The notes: generated from the sequence alone by a model not told the origin. 64,000 bases of DNA from Limnobacter sp. SAORIC-580 (GCF_013004065.1 NZ_CP053084.1:744001-808000); one strand, 5' to 3'. Positions 38,003 to 46,627 are shown, numbered from the stretch's first letter. Made by a program: numbers and translations.

Positions 38003-38890
38003 TTACAGTGGGTATGTGTGATTTGTTCCTTCAGGCAAAGTTATCCAACTGCAAACCTGCAAGTCTTTCGTCGAGTGTTGCAAATAGCGACCTTGGCGAA
38101 CTTCGTACCTACCATATTGAAAGGTGACGCCGGCGGCCTGCAATTGGTTGGCATATTTCAACGCTGAATCCAGATTATTCTCGTGCGGCAGGTTAAGCGG
38201 GGAGTAGTTTTTCGGGTAACCCTCCAGGTAGTATCCCTTCGCGGTTTGAATTGATCCGCGCTCACCTTTCAGCCGGTTTAGGTTCAAGCGAAGGTGAGTG
38301 TCGCTGGCACCGCCGCCTGTTTCGCAAGCCACAATGTCGTAGCCCATCAAAATCAGCTTTGCGATCAGCCTGTGAATCGTCTCGCTGTCTGACAATTTAT
38401 TCGATTCAAATATGATTTGATGAGGCCATTGCTCGGGTGTTGCGTCACTGAAAAAGTCGTTCAGTATCACCGCGTCATGTCCCTCAGTGTCTACTTTCAG
38501 CATGAATACGCCCTGAACATCCTGTTGACGCAGCACTGTTTGAAGCCGGTGACAGGGCACCGGTTGACGCATTAGAACCAATTCAGGGGCGATGCCCATT
38601 TTGTCCAGCTGCCTGGCGACCGTGGGGTGAGGGGCACCAATCGAATTGCAACCCCTGAGCCAATTGGGCAGACGATGCTTCGCAATCACTTGGGGCGGGA
38701 TGAAGTAAACCTCCACCGTACCCTCAAAATTGGAAATGGCAGCGTTAATTTTTTTGCAGCCCGGGCGATTCGGAAGCCGATCAAGGTAAAGTGAGATGGG
38801 ATCAATCGATAGGCCGTGTGCAGCAGGGCCGGCAGCCTGAATCAGGGTGTTGAAGTCGGAGGTGCCAATTTCGATAAAGTCCAGGAACAT
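38003..38890 (-). CDS. FkbM-family SAM-dependent methyltransferase
   Basis: A 295-residue protein. The N-terminal half begins DFIEIGTSDFNTLIQ (SAM motif I region), then HGLSIDPISLYLDRLP (acidic end of the second strand), and MLKVDTEGHDAVILND about residue 165-180, which is the FkbM signature (K-V-D-T-E-G-x-D). The C-terminal third is not recognised. FkbM enzymes O-methylate sugars or other secreted molecules; the target is unknown. It lies downstream of the Ser-Asp protein gene on the same strand, about 300 bases away, and is divergent from the metallopeptidase. Confidence 0.8.
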   Translation of the reverse strand: MFLDFIEIGTSDFNTLIQAAGPAAHGLSIDPISLYLDRLPNRPGCKKINAAISNFEGTVEVYFIPPQVIAKHRLPNWLRGCNSIGAPHPTVARQLDKMGIAPELVLMRQPVPCHRLQTVLRQQDVQGVFMLKVDTEGHDAVILNDFFSDATPEQWPHQIIFESNKLSDSETIHRLIAKLILMGYDIVACETGGGASDTHLRLNLNRLKGERGSIQTAKGYYLEGYPKNYSPLNLPHENNLDSALKYANQLQAAGVTFQYGRYEVRQGRYLQHSTKDLQVCSWITLPEGTNHTYPL

Positions 38891-38922
38891 GGTGTTTTCA
38901 GTCAGGTTTTAATTAAAAAATC

Positions 38923-39885
38923 ATGCAAATAAATGGTAATGGTCGATATCTGCCGGGCCAGGTTTTCAGTGTAATCAAGCTGGAACCGCTTGTGTATTTG
39001 TTGCTCGGATTGTCTGTTCTTTTAATCCCTGGGGTGTCCGCATGGGCCAGGCCTCATCCCAAAGCACTTTATACCCACAGCGTGGCCGAGGGTGTATTCA
39101 GGGTGTTTTATACCACCGAGGGCAAGCATGCTGTTCCAGCAGATGACGTGGACGGCAACGCGGTTCCAGATCGGGTGGACGATATTCTTGTGCAGCTAAA
39201 GGCAGCGGATTGGTTTTATCAAACCCAGCTGGGTTTGGTTCCGCCGTTGAAGCGTTCAAGGTACACCCAAAGCGACGGAATCGAAGTGCATGTTCAGCAC
39301 TTTGATCAGGGCACAGGACTTGCGTTTGATGAACCTACCAAGCCCAACTGGTTTGAGGGTCAGTCCTCTACGGCACCCACGCTCAAAATCAAGATTGGTT
39401 CGCAGGTAGACCCTCGCTTGAGCACCACACCTGCACATGAACTGTTTCATGTGTATCAATACGCGTATTCGCCCTTCAAAACCAAGTGGTTCACCGAGGG
39501 TATGGCCAGGTGGCTGGAGGAGCCTTTTTCCCGACAGGCTCAGTTCGCAGTGCCTCCATCGCCATCCTCTTGTCGGGAGTTGACAGGCATGGCTTACAAC
39601 GCAAATGGTTTTTTCGCCCGGCTGGCAGAGCGACAGTTCAAGGGCTTTGATCAGGCAGCCATTTCAGATGAATATCGGCAGTTTGTGTATTCAGATGGCA
39701 GCCCAGTGATCAGAATTCAATCGGTTTACAAGTTTCGACCTGTTAAAACATGGCTGGAACGTGCGGCTGAATTGGGAGCGAGGGAATCGCGCAGGCTCGG
39801 CGTCGTTGAGGGCAAATGGCCAGAGACACTACAACGCAGCGCCCAATTCGATCTAACGCTGTGCGAGGCCTTGACGAAACCTTGA
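38923..39885 (+). CDS. Secreted HExxH metallopeptidase-like protein
   Basis: A 320-residue protein with a signal anchor or signal peptide (PLVYLLLGLSVLLIPGVSAWA, about 26-46). A conserved DDVDGNAVPDRVDDIL segment precedes the zinc motif HELFH, followed 18 residues later by WFTEGMARWLEE, whose Glu is the likely third zinc ligand (gluzincin layout). The arrangement resembles the MXAN_6640-type putative metalloproteases. Substrate unknown. It is divergent from the FkbM gene, only 32 bases away. Its end overlaps no other gene, but the tRNA promoter begins inside its last codons. Confidence 0.72.
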   Translation: MQINGNGRYLPGQVFSVIKLEPLVYLLLGLSVLLIPGVSAWARPHPKALYTHSVAEGVFRVFYTTEGKHAVPADDVDGNAVPDRVDDILVQLKAADWFYQTQLGLVPPLKRSRYTQSDGIEVHVQHFDQGTGLAFDEPTKPNWFEGQSSTAPTLKIKIGSQVDPRLSTTPAHELFHVYQYAYSPFKTKWFTEGMARWLEEPFSRQAQFAVPPSPSSCRELTGMAYNANGFFARLAERQFKGFDQAAISDEYRQFVYSDGSPVIRIQSVYKFRPVKTWLERAAELGARESRRLGVVEGKWPETLQRSAQFDLTLCEALTKP

Positions 39886-39899
39886 AATCGACATAGAAT
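39871..39899 (+). promoter_or_regulatory. Near-consensus sigma-70 promoter for the tRNA cluster
   Basis: TTGACG (39871-39876), a 17-base spacer and TAGAAT (39894-39899), 14 bases before tRNA-Pro. The -35 box lies within the last codons of the metallopeptidase gene. Confidence 0.85.
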
Positions 39900-39912
39900 T
39901 CCGCTTCTTTGT

Positions 39913-39989
<77 letters not shown>

Positions 39990-40066
39990 CCGAATTTAAA
40001 GGATGTTCTATCCTTGTCCAGTGGGTGCTTTCTACCCATTCGCGTGTGCGAGTTACAATGCAAATT

Positions 40067-40143
40067 CTGCCCGTAGCTCAGTTGGATAGAGCATCGGCCT
40101 TCTAAGCCGAGGGTCGGGGGTTCGAACCCCTCCGGGCAGGCCA
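40067..40143 (+). tRNA. tRNA-Arg (anticodon TCT)
   Basis: Acceptor CTGCCCG/CGGGCAG, D arm GCTCAGTTGGATAGAGC, anticodon loop CTTCTAA within TCGGC/GCCGA, T loop GGTTCGAACCC, encoded CCA. Confidence 0.97.
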
Positions 40144-40166
40144 AGAATTTAGTACCGGTTTACGGT

Positions 40167-40243
40167 GGCGGTGTTAGCTCAGTTGGTAGAGCAATGGATT
40201 GTGATTCCATGGGTCGTGGGTTCGAGCCCCATACATCGCCCCA
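40167..40243 (+). tRNA. tRNA-His (anticodon GTG)
   Basis: Acceptor GCGGTGT/ACATCGC with the extra 5' G (G-1, position 40167) opposite C73, the identity mark of tRNA-His. Anticodon GTG lies in the loop between ATGGA and TCCAT. T loop GGTTCGAGCCC; CCA encoded. Confidence 0.96.
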
Positions 40244-40251
40244 AATAAAAT

Positions 40252-40287
40252 AAGGACTTAGCGTGAGTGATCCGCTAGGTCCTTTTT
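40252..40287 (+). terminator. Terminator of the tRNA cluster
   Basis: AAGGACTTAGCG pairs with CGCTAGGTCCTT (one G-T pair), followed by TTT, 9 bases after the tRNA-His CCA. Confidence 0.9.
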
Positions 40288-40332
40288 CATTTATGATTTC
40301 GTTTCGTGTAGTTTGCAGTACAGGCAGTAATC

Positions 40333-40521
40333 ATGACGAAGCGAAATTCGATGAAGCAGGTCGTAAGCCCGGATCAATTGTCAAACCTGGATGAGTTGGT
40401 CGTTGACAAGCGTTATGACAAACGCGCGAAAGCCAAGAAAGCGCGACGCAATCGACACTACGAAAAACAGTTTTTGCGCAACGCAGTTACCTCCGGAATT
40501 CTTTCTGAAGACCCGGCTTGA
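40333..40521 (+). CDS. Small basic protein, 62 residues, paralogue of 44568-44756
   Basis: No recognised family. The protein has a flexible start (MTKRNSMKQVVSPDQLSNLD), a very basic centre (KRAKAKKARRNRHYEKQF) and an Ala/Ser/Asp tail (TSGILSEDPA). A second copy at 44568 differs at only 7 of 62 positions, and DNA differences fall mostly at third positions, so both are under selection as proteins. The basic core suggests binding to RNA, DNA or ribosomes; that is inference. It follows the tRNA terminator by 46 bases. Confidence 0.75.
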   Translation: MTKRNSMKQVVSPDQLSNLDELVVDKRYDKRAKAKKARRNRHYEKQFLRNAVTSGILSEDPA

Positions 40522-40633
40522 GCGATAAGTGACACGGTCAGTGTCAACATCGTGAGTTTGTGTCAGCTAGTCGACATTGGCAAATTCACACCTGTTCTAC
40601 ACTTTCTGAAACACATAGAAAGTGGAGACAGAG

Positions 40634-42913
40634 ATGGGACGAACAGCCTCTTGTTTGGTATGGCTTTGTTTACTTTTCTCCTTGGTAGGTTGCGTCGGTG
40701 GCGATGACAACGCCTCGGCGGCTGGAACACGAGTTCAACCCGGGCAAACTGACTCGAGGCTCGATCAATTCAACATTGCCAATCAATGTTTTTCAGTTGC
40801 CACAACCGATAGGCGTTTCTTGAATGCAAGCGGCAGCATGTATGGCATCGGTAACGCACCTTCACCCTTCTATTTCAAGCCAAGCCGCTTGGGCCAGTAC
40901 TTGTTGTTTGACAGCAATGCAAGTTTTTTGGGGCTCTCCAATTCAAACCCTTTTAACCAAGCGCAACTAATCCAGTTTCTTCGAACTGGCACTGATTTTT
41001 TGTCAGGTCTTGGTGATCTCGCGGAAGTGATTGAGCCTTTGAAGCCGGTCAGTGATGGCGTGCGTCAGGCTGGTGGGGCTTTGGGCGAGGCCGTCGATCA
41101 GCAAAGTGCAGAATCAAGCAGTGATGCAACGCCCTTTGCACAGGCTGAGCCTGGATTTTTAACCGTGTGGGAAATCATTCCCGCATTACAACAGAATTCA
41201 TTTCGGTTCAGGCAGCTTGTCACCCAACAATTTCTGGCTGTTCAAGGTGAGGGGCTAGCCTTGGTCAGTGGTGAGGCAGAAGCCAGCATGTTTGTGTTGC
41301 AGCCGGCTTCGGGATGTGCCGTGTTTCCTGAAGCCGAGTTGAACGCCGCAGGTACACCGTTCAAGGGCACCACTTCGAATGGGGAAGTGGTGGGTTGGGT
41401 GGACACGCACATTCACATCGGGGGCAGCGAGGCCTTGGGGGGCAAGCTTGCGCATGGCCGCCCCTTTCACCCTTTTGGCATTACCAAGGCCTTGAACAGT
41501 TGTGAAGCTGACCATGGCCCGCAAGGCACCTTGGGTGTATTGGACAACCTGTTGGCCACTGGCAGCCCTGTTAACCAACATGCCACGGATGGTTGGCCCA
41601 CTTTTAGTTATTGGCCCAACCCAAGATCTCAAACCCATCATCAAACTTATTACGTGTGGATGAAGCGCGCGTGGATGGGTGGGCAGCGCATTATGGTGAA
41701 TCATTTTGTGGCCAATGAGGTGATTTGCCAGGTGTGGCCTTTGAAAGAACATGATTGCGATGAAATGGAAAGCGTGAAATTACAACGGCAATTGCTGCTG
41801 GATTTGGAGGAGTACATCGACGCCCAGGAGGGCGGCCCAGGAAAAGGATGGTTCAGGATTGTTTACGACAGCGCCACGGCGCGTGACGTGATCGCCGACG
41901 GCAAGCTTGCTGTGGTGATGGGTATTGAAAACGAAAAGCTGTTCAACTGCGGCGAATTCATGGGCATGCCAGAGTGCACAGAGCAGCAAATTCTGGAGCG
42001 ATTGGATGAGTTTTATGCGCTGGGTATTCGCAGCGTATTTCCTCTTCATATATTCGACAACGCGTTTGGCGGCACTGAAATTAGCCGCTTCACCAAGGAT
42101 GCTGCGTTGATGCAGGTGTTCAATGCCGGCAATATTTGGGAAACTGGCCACCCGTTTGCAAGCACCACCTGTGAAGACATTGACAGTGCTGAACCTGCGA
42201 CAGTGGACAGCAAGGACTACGGTTTGTTTGAATTGGCTTTGCTGCAATTGACCAATACCCCGCCCACTCCCGAAGATGTGCCGGGACGGGAGTGCCAGCG
42301 CAATGCCCGTGGTTTGACAAAACTGGGTGATTTTCTAATCGATGCCTTGGCCAAAAAAGGCGTGATTGTTGAGACAGACCACATGGGCGCTCTGTCGCGC
42401 AAGCGGGTGTTGGCCATGATGAAGGAACGTGGCCTGCCAGTGGTGTCCGGACACTCCGGCACCATCAGCGCTGCGCGCGATAGCCAGCGCATCGTCGATT
42501 CAGGCGGACTTATTTCTAATCTGCCCGACAAACCTTCTCCCACGGCAGTGGACTACATTCAAAAGCTGAGTGCTTTGTATCCAGCTGGCAAAGCACCTGC
42601 GAGCGGGTTTGGTTCAGACATCAACGGCATTCACCAGCAGGCAGATCCCCGCTCTGATGCAGTTGAAAAGCCCTTGGTGTATCCCTTCAAATCTCCAATG
42701 GGTGATGTGGTGTTTGAGCGCCAGAGAACAGGCGAACGCGTGTATGACTTGAACACCGATGGCGTGGCCCACTACGGCTTGTACCCGGATTACATCGCGG
42801 ACATGATGATGCAGCCTGGCGGTAAACCTGCTGTGGCCACTTTGTTCCGGTCGGCTGAAGCGTATTTGCAGTTGTGGGAGCGGGTGGAGGAGTTCAGCCG
42901 TGCCCGGAAGTAG
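40634..42913 (+). CDS. Lipoprotein with a C-terminal M19 (membrane dipeptidase)-like domain
   Basis: About 759 residues. The ATG at 40634 has GGAG upstream and gives a lipoprotein signal peptide (lipobox LVGC, Cys about 23). Residues 25-240 are a beta-rich N-terminal region of unknown type. The catalytic part begins at VDTHIHIGG (metal ligands) and continues with VVMGIENEKLF, IVETDHMGALSRKRVLAMM and LPVVSGHSG, the order seen in M19 amidohydrolase-type dipeptidases. Metal-site residues look present. The size, roughly twice a normal M19 enzyme, and the lipid anchor are unusual. Substrate unknown. Confidence 0.7.
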   Translation: MGRTASCLVWLCLLFSLVGCVGGDDNASAAGTRVQPGQTDSRLDQFNIANQCFSVATTDRRFLNASGSMYGIGNAPSPFYFKPSRLGQYLLFDSNASFLGLSNSNPFNQAQLIQFLRTGTDFLSGLGDLAEVIEPLKPVSDGVRQAGGALGEAVDQQSAESSSDATPFAQAEPGFLTVWEIIPALQQNSFRFRQLVTQQFLAVQGEGLALVSGEAEASMFVLQPASGCAVFPEAELNAAGTPFKGTTSNGEVVGWVDTHIHIGGSEALGGKLAHGRPFHPFGITKALNSCEADHGPQGTLGVLDNLLATGSPVNQHATDGWPTFSYWPNPRSQTHHQTYYVWMKRAWMGGQRIMVNHFVANEVICQVWPLKEHDCDEMESVKLQRQLLLDLEEYIDAQEGGPGKGWFRIVYDSATARDVIADGKLAVVMGIENEKLFNCGEFMGMPECTEQQILERLDEFYALGIRSVFPLHIFDNAFGGTEISRFTKDAALMQVFNAGNIWETGHPFASTTCEDIDSAEPATVDSKDYGLFELALLQLTNTPPTPEDVPGRECQRNARGLTKLGDFLIDALAKKGVIVETDHMGALSRKRVLAMMKERGLPVVSGHSGTISAARDSQRIVDSGGLISNLPDKPSPTAVDYIQKLSALYPAGKAPASGFGSDINGIHQQADPRSDAVEKPLVYPFKSPMGDVVFERQRTGERVYDLNTDGVAHYGLYPDYIADMMMQPGGKPAVATLFRSAEAYLQLWERVEEFSRARK

Positions 42914-42953
42914 CACTATTTAGGATGCAGGCCAGCGCAGTTATCCAGTCTGT

Positions 42954-44000
42954 TCAGCAACAAGCTCCCAACTTTGCTGAACTAATCTCTTGTTCAAATG
43001 GCATGGAACTGCCGCATCCCTCAAAAATTCCATAGTGTTTGGAAAAGTCACCGATGAACTGAAAGTGCTCTTTGAAACGGGTGTGTTGCAGCATTCGGAA
43101 TGTGTTGCCACACACGGGGAAAACCTTGCCGGTTTCCATGAAGTGGTGTTTGTCCAGAAGAAAGCCGTGTGCCTGGTTTTCGCTGGTGCCTCGGTAAATC
43201 ACTGCTTGGCCGTAGTCTTCACACGCAGTTTCCAAATCGGCCAGCTTGAACAGTCGGTAGGTGGCGGAGTAAAAGCGTGTTTGCCCAACCAATTGACTCA
43301 AGCGTTCATCGGTTATGTCGAGCGGGCGGTCTTCGACCAAACGCGGGTCGGTAAAGCCGTTTTGGGTTGCAATCCTCAAGAAGTCGTTCCAGTACATGGC
43401 ACCCCCCAAACATTCGCCATAGAGCACCGGGTCGCTGGCCACTTGAGGCGCTATTCTGCGATCCGAATACACATCCGAGAAATAAAATTCGCCACCTGGT
43501 TTCAGCAGTTCATAGGCTTGGCGCATGACAGCGTCTTTGTCAGGTGAAAGATTGACCACACAGTTCGAAACAATCACATCAAAACTATTTTTCTCCAGAC
43601 CCAGTTCATCGAGTCGTTCAATGTATCCTTGCAAGAAGGTTACATTGCCGTGCGAGTAGCCAAATTTCTCTCGATGGTATTCAATGTGGCGGTTGGCCAC
43701 TTCCAGTTGTTCTTCGGTCATGTCGACACCCACCACTTCGCCGGTTTCGCCGACCAGTTGTGCCAGGGCATACACATCACGCCCGGAGCCAGAGCCCAGG
43801 TCAAGAATACGTTTTCCTTTCAAGTCTGTTGGGCACACCAAACCACACCCGTAGTAGCGGCTAAGTACTTCGTCGTGAATATTTGACAGCAAGGGTTTCA
43901 GCCACGCGGGTATGGATGAAAAATCACAACAAGCTGTGGTTTTCAGATCGCTGCTGCTTTGTAGTTCTTTGCCGTAGTAATTCTTGACTGCGTCGTACAT
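42954..44000 (-). CDS. arsM: ArsM-like arsenite S-adenosylmethionine methyltransferase
   Basis: A 348-residue methyltransferase. SAM motif I is ILDLGSGSGRDVYALA; the ArsM-type Cys positions are visible as CC near the N-terminus (TACCDF), YGCGLVCP, VSNCVVNLSPDK and GECLGGAMYW. A C-terminal region (about 240-348) with Cys residues ends GACC. The motif set fits arsenite methylation, but no ars repressor or pump is nearby, so another thiol-bound metalloid or substrate is possible. Start 44000 was chosen for the normal N-terminus MYDAVKNYYGKEL. It converges on the M19-type gene. Confidence 0.7.
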   Translation of the reverse strand: MYDAVKNYYGKELQSSSDLKTTACCDFSSIPAWLKPLLSNIHDEVLSRYYGCGLVCPTDLKGKRILDLGSGSGRDVYALAQLVGETGEVVGVDMTEEQLEVANRHIEYHREKFGYSHGNVTFLQGYIERLDELGLEKNSFDVIVSNCVVNLSPDKDAVMRQAYELLKPGGEFYFSDVYSDRRIAPQVASDPVLYGECLGGAMYWNDFLRIATQNGFTDPRLVEDRPLDITDERLSQLVGQTRFYSATYRLFKLADLETACEDYGQAVIYRGTSENQAHGFLLDKHHFMETGKVFPVCGNTFRMLQHTRFKEHFQFIGDFSKHYGIFEGCGSSMPFEQEISSAKLGACC

Positions 44001-44154
44001 GGTTTGTTTCCGTGAAATTGAAGATTTGACTCTGCCTGAATGTGTAGTTCGCACTTGCCACACAATAAGTTACTCGCTTTAAACAGCGCGTGTATTTGAT
44101 CGAAGTTCTACAACACTGTGTTATTTTATTTTTTGGATAAGCTCTAACAAGAAA

Positions 44155-44565
44155 ATGCACATGATCAAAGAAAACAACAGCCACAGTATCGTCATCGGAT
44201 ACATCCTCTGGATTTTCGGTTTCATGGGCGCACATCGTTTTTATTATGGACACCCCATTTCCGGCATCATCTGGTTTTTCACGCTTGGCCTGTTTTTGAT
44301 TGGCTGGATTGTCGATTTGTTCTTGATCCCGGGCATGGACAAAAGCGCAGATCGTCGTTTTCTAACTGGCCCCATCAACTACAACATTGCCTGGGTGTTG
44401 CTGACTTTCCTGGGTGTGTTCGGCATTCACCGGTTTTACCAACGCAAGTGGATTACCGGTTTGATCTACCTGCTCACTGTGGGCCTGTTCGGCATCGGTG
44501 TTATTTACGATTGGTGTACGCTGAATGATCAAATTGACGAGCTGCACCGTGACGGCGTTGAGTAA
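44155..44565 (+). CDS. Membrane protein with two TM2-type repeats
   Basis: A 136-residue protein holding two tandem TM2-like units. Each has a G-x-H-R-F-Y turn (FMGAHRFYYGHPISGIIWFF and FGIHRFYQRKWITGLIYLL) followed by a Gly-rich helix and a D-W or D-L end (IGWIVDLFLIPG; IGVIYDWCTL). TM2 domains usually occur singly. Function unknown. Its stop is 2 bases before the second 62-residue basic protein, so the two are probably one transcript. Confidence 0.82.
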   Translation: MHMIKENNSHSIVIGYILWIFGFMGAHRFYYGHPISGIIWFFTLGLFLIGWIVDLFLIPGMDKSADRRFLTGPINYNIAWVLLTFLGVFGIHRFYQRKWITGLIYLLTVGLFGIGVIYDWCTLNDQIDELHRDGVE

Positions 44566-44567
44566 AA

Positions 44568-44756
44568 ATGGCGAAGCGAAGTTCGATTAAGCAGGTTATA
44601 AGCCCAGACCAATTGAGTAATCTCAACGAGTTAGTGGTCGACAAACGATACGGCAAACGCGCGAAAGCCAAAAAAGCACGACGCAACCGTCATTATGAAA
44701 AACAGTTTCTGCGCAATGCAGTAACCTCAGGCATTCTTTCTGAAGATCCTTCCTGA
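44568..44756 (+). CDS. Small basic protein, 62 residues, paralogue of 40333-40521
   Basis: Begins MAKRSSIKQVISPDQLSNLN and shares 55 of 62 residues with the protein at 40333, including the KRAKAKKARRNRHYEKQF core and the TSGILSEDP tail. It starts 2 bases after the TM2-type gene and may be translated by coupling to it. No family recognised. The two copies are 4.2 kb apart in the same orientation with unrelated genes between them. Confidence 0.75.
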   Translation: MAKRSSIKQVISPDQLSNLNELVVDKRYGKRAKAKKARRNRHYEKQFLRNAVTSGILSEDPS

Positions 44757-44767
44757 ATCGGCGATCA

Positions 44768-44783
44768 TTCATTTTGTATTCAT
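44768..44783 (+). promoter_or_regulatory. TTCAT-N6-TTCAT direct repeat upstream of the small exported protein gene
   Basis: TTCAT at 44768 and 44779, 11 bases apart (TTCATTTTGTATTCAT). The same pattern precedes the porin gene (45396) and, in weaker form, the gene at 49187. The 11-base period is that of OmpR/PhoB-family sites. Confidence 0.5.
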
Positions 44784-44901
44784 CTTCTCTAGACGTGTTG
44801 TTCATGGAACAACACGGTTTAGGTTAAGGCGTGGCGGTCAAACTGATTTCCATGCAGACAAGTTGCTGCACTTAACCGAAACACCTCAAAGGAGAAATAC
44901 C

Positions 44902-45267
44902 ATGAAAAAGATTGTTGCACTTTCACTTGCTCTTGGCTTTAGCGGCGTTGCACTGGCCAGCGACTTGACTTTCGGCGATGGTACTTACCATGTTGTAAAA
45001 GAGTCAAAGCAGTCCAGCTTGACACGTGCCGAAGTTCTTTCCAAGACAGACAGCACCAATGTGGCCAACGCTGTGGATGGCTCGGTAACACCAAGCTACG
45101 CTCCTAACACCATGCTGAGTCGTTCGGACGTGATTCGTAAAATGGAAGGTTTCCAGTATGCCGATTTTGGTGACGCAACCAACCCGACTCCTTGGGTGAA
45201 GATGCGGGACGACAACAGCAATTTTGCGCAGGATGAAAGCAGCAAACCTGTGACTAAAACCAACTGA
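44902..45267 (+). CDS. Small exported protein, DUF4148-like
   Basis: A 121-residue protein. The ATG at 44902 follows AAAGGAGAAATACC and starts a signal peptide (KKIVALSLALGFSGVALA, then SDLTFG). The mature part has two similar short helices, SLTRAEVLSK and LSRSDVIRKMEGFQ, reminiscent of DUF4148 periplasmic proteins of Burkholderiales. Function unknown. A strong terminator follows, so it is monocistronic. The TTCAT repeat upstream suggests control by the nearby two-component system. Confidence 0.65.
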   Translation: MKKIVALSLALGFSGVALASDLTFGDGTYHVVKESKQSSLTRAEVLSKTDSTNVANAVDGSVTPSYAPNTMLSRSDVIRKMEGFQYADFGDATNPTPWVKMRDDNSNFAQDESSKPVTKTN

Positions 45268-45323
45268 TCTGTCAGTTTTCGAGTTCTTCACCTCACCCCT
45301 TGGGCCGTAAAAGGTCCGATTCG

Positions 45324-45350
45324 AGGCCCGAGTAATCGGGCCTTTTTTTT
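45324..45350 (+). terminator. Terminator after the small exported protein gene
   Basis: AGGCCCGA-GTAA-TCGGGCCT, perfect 8-base stem, then eight T, 57 bases after the stop codon. Confidence 0.93.
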
Positions 45351-45395
45351 CGTACAAATGATTTATATTGCATTTGTATTTCTCGTTAAAATTCG

Positions 45396-45411
45396 TTCAT
45401 TTTGTGTTCAT
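45396..45411 (+). promoter_or_regulatory. TTCAT-N6-TTCAT direct repeat upstream of the porin gene
   Basis: TTCAT at 45396 and 45407 (TTCATTTTGTGTTCAT), 14 of 16 bases or more shared with the repeat at 44768. It lies about 95 bases before the porin start. A candidate binding site for the OmpR-type regulator coded at 48327. Confidence 0.55.
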
Positions 45412-45503
45412 TTCTGTTGATGAAGGACTTCATTGGAAGTTCAGTGACCGTTCATCTTGACGGTCAACAATGGGGCTCCACATAAAACCCAAGGAGTACC
45501 CCT

Positions 45504-46610
45504 ATGAAAACCAGTTCTTGTTCCGTGTTGGCCCTGTTGATGCTGGGCGCGATTGCGACCGAAACCCATGCTGGTCAGGTGCGCACTGATGGTCAAGACA
45601 TTATTCTTTCTACTAAAGGCGGATTGAAGCTCGAGACTGAAGACAAAAGCGCGGGCTTTCAAATTGGCGGCCGGCTGCACTGGGACTACACGCAAGATGA
45701 ATCCGACACAGCTGCCAATGGTAATCAGACACTAGAAGATTTTGATGCACGTCGCGCACGAATCGCTTTGAGCGGGCATTTGAATGATTTTGAGTACAAA
45801 GCGGAATTCAATATTGCCGAATCTGGAAGCGGTGGAAGTGTCGAAGATTTGTACGTGAAGTACAAAGGTTTTGGTGAGATGGCCAATTTAACGATTGGTA
45901 AACAGCGCGTACCTTTCGGCATGGATGTTTTAACCAGCTCCAACGATATTTCATTGCTTGAGCGATCTGCCATGACAGAACGCTATACCTTGGAGCGATC
46001 TGCTGGAGTGAAGTTAAGCGGGCGTGGTATGGACAAACGCTTCACATACGGTGTGGGTTTGTTCGAGGCCGATGGTAACGGCACCAATGACTTTCAGGAG
46101 CAGGCTTTGGCTGGGCGTGTAACTTTTGCACCCATTATGACTAAAACGAGTGTGTTGCACTTGGGTGTGGGTTATCAAACTGTGGGGGCAACCGACCCTT
46201 TGGATGAAACCGACACCATGAATATGGAGGTGGCCGGTGCGCTTGGACCCTTCCACGCCCAGGCGGAGTATTACGACTCTAAAGTTGGCCCACAGAGCTT
46301 TAATGGTTATTACGCGCAAGTAGGGTACATCCTGAACGGTGGAGGCACTCGCCCATACAGCGATGGCATTTTTAAGCGGGTAAAGGCTGTACCTGGTGGT
46401 ACTTGGGAAGTGACTGCCCGCTTTGAGGAGGGGGATGGCCGTTTCAATGACGTTGGTCTGGCTTTTATAGACGCACAGCAAACTTCACTGGGACTGAACT
46501 ACTACATGAACGATGCGGTGCGAATCGGCTTGAGTTACATGGACGCTGAAAGCAACACCAATAGCGACAGTGGTAACGAGCTGCGCATGCGCCTTCAGTT
46601 CACTTACTGA
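45504..46610 (+). CDS. Outer-membrane porin, phosphate-selective porin O/P type
   Basis: A 368-residue porin. Signal peptide KTSSCSVLALLMLGAIATETHA, then a short coiled start and the Porin_O_P pattern GFQIGGRLHWDYTQDES, DARRARIALSGHLNDFEYKAEFN, TIGKQRVPFGMD and a C-terminal beta strand ending in aromatic Tyr (MRLQFTY) as outer-membrane proteins do. OprP/OprO relatives pass phosphate or polyphosphate, but many members have other specificities. No Pho box was seen upstream; the TTCAT repeat suggests a different regulator. Confidence 0.85.
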   Translation: MKTSSCSVLALLMLGAIATETHAGQVRTDGQDIILSTKGGLKLETEDKSAGFQIGGRLHWDYTQDESDTAANGNQTLEDFDARRARIALSGHLNDFEYKAEFNIAESGSGGSVEDLYVKYKGFGEMANLTIGKQRVPFGMDVLTSSNDISLLERSAMTERYTLERSAGVKLSGRGMDKRFTYGVGLFEADGNGTNDFQEQALAGRVTFAPIMTKTSVLHLGVGYQTVGATDPLDETDTMNMEVAGALGPFHAQAEYYDSKVGPQSFNGYYAQVGYILNGGGTRPYSDGIFKRVKAVPGGTWEVTARFEEGDGRFNDVGLAFIDAQQTSLGLNYYMNDAVRIGLSYMDAESNTNSDSGNELRMRLQFTY

Positions 46611-46627
46611 GGTGGTTTACGAAGATG

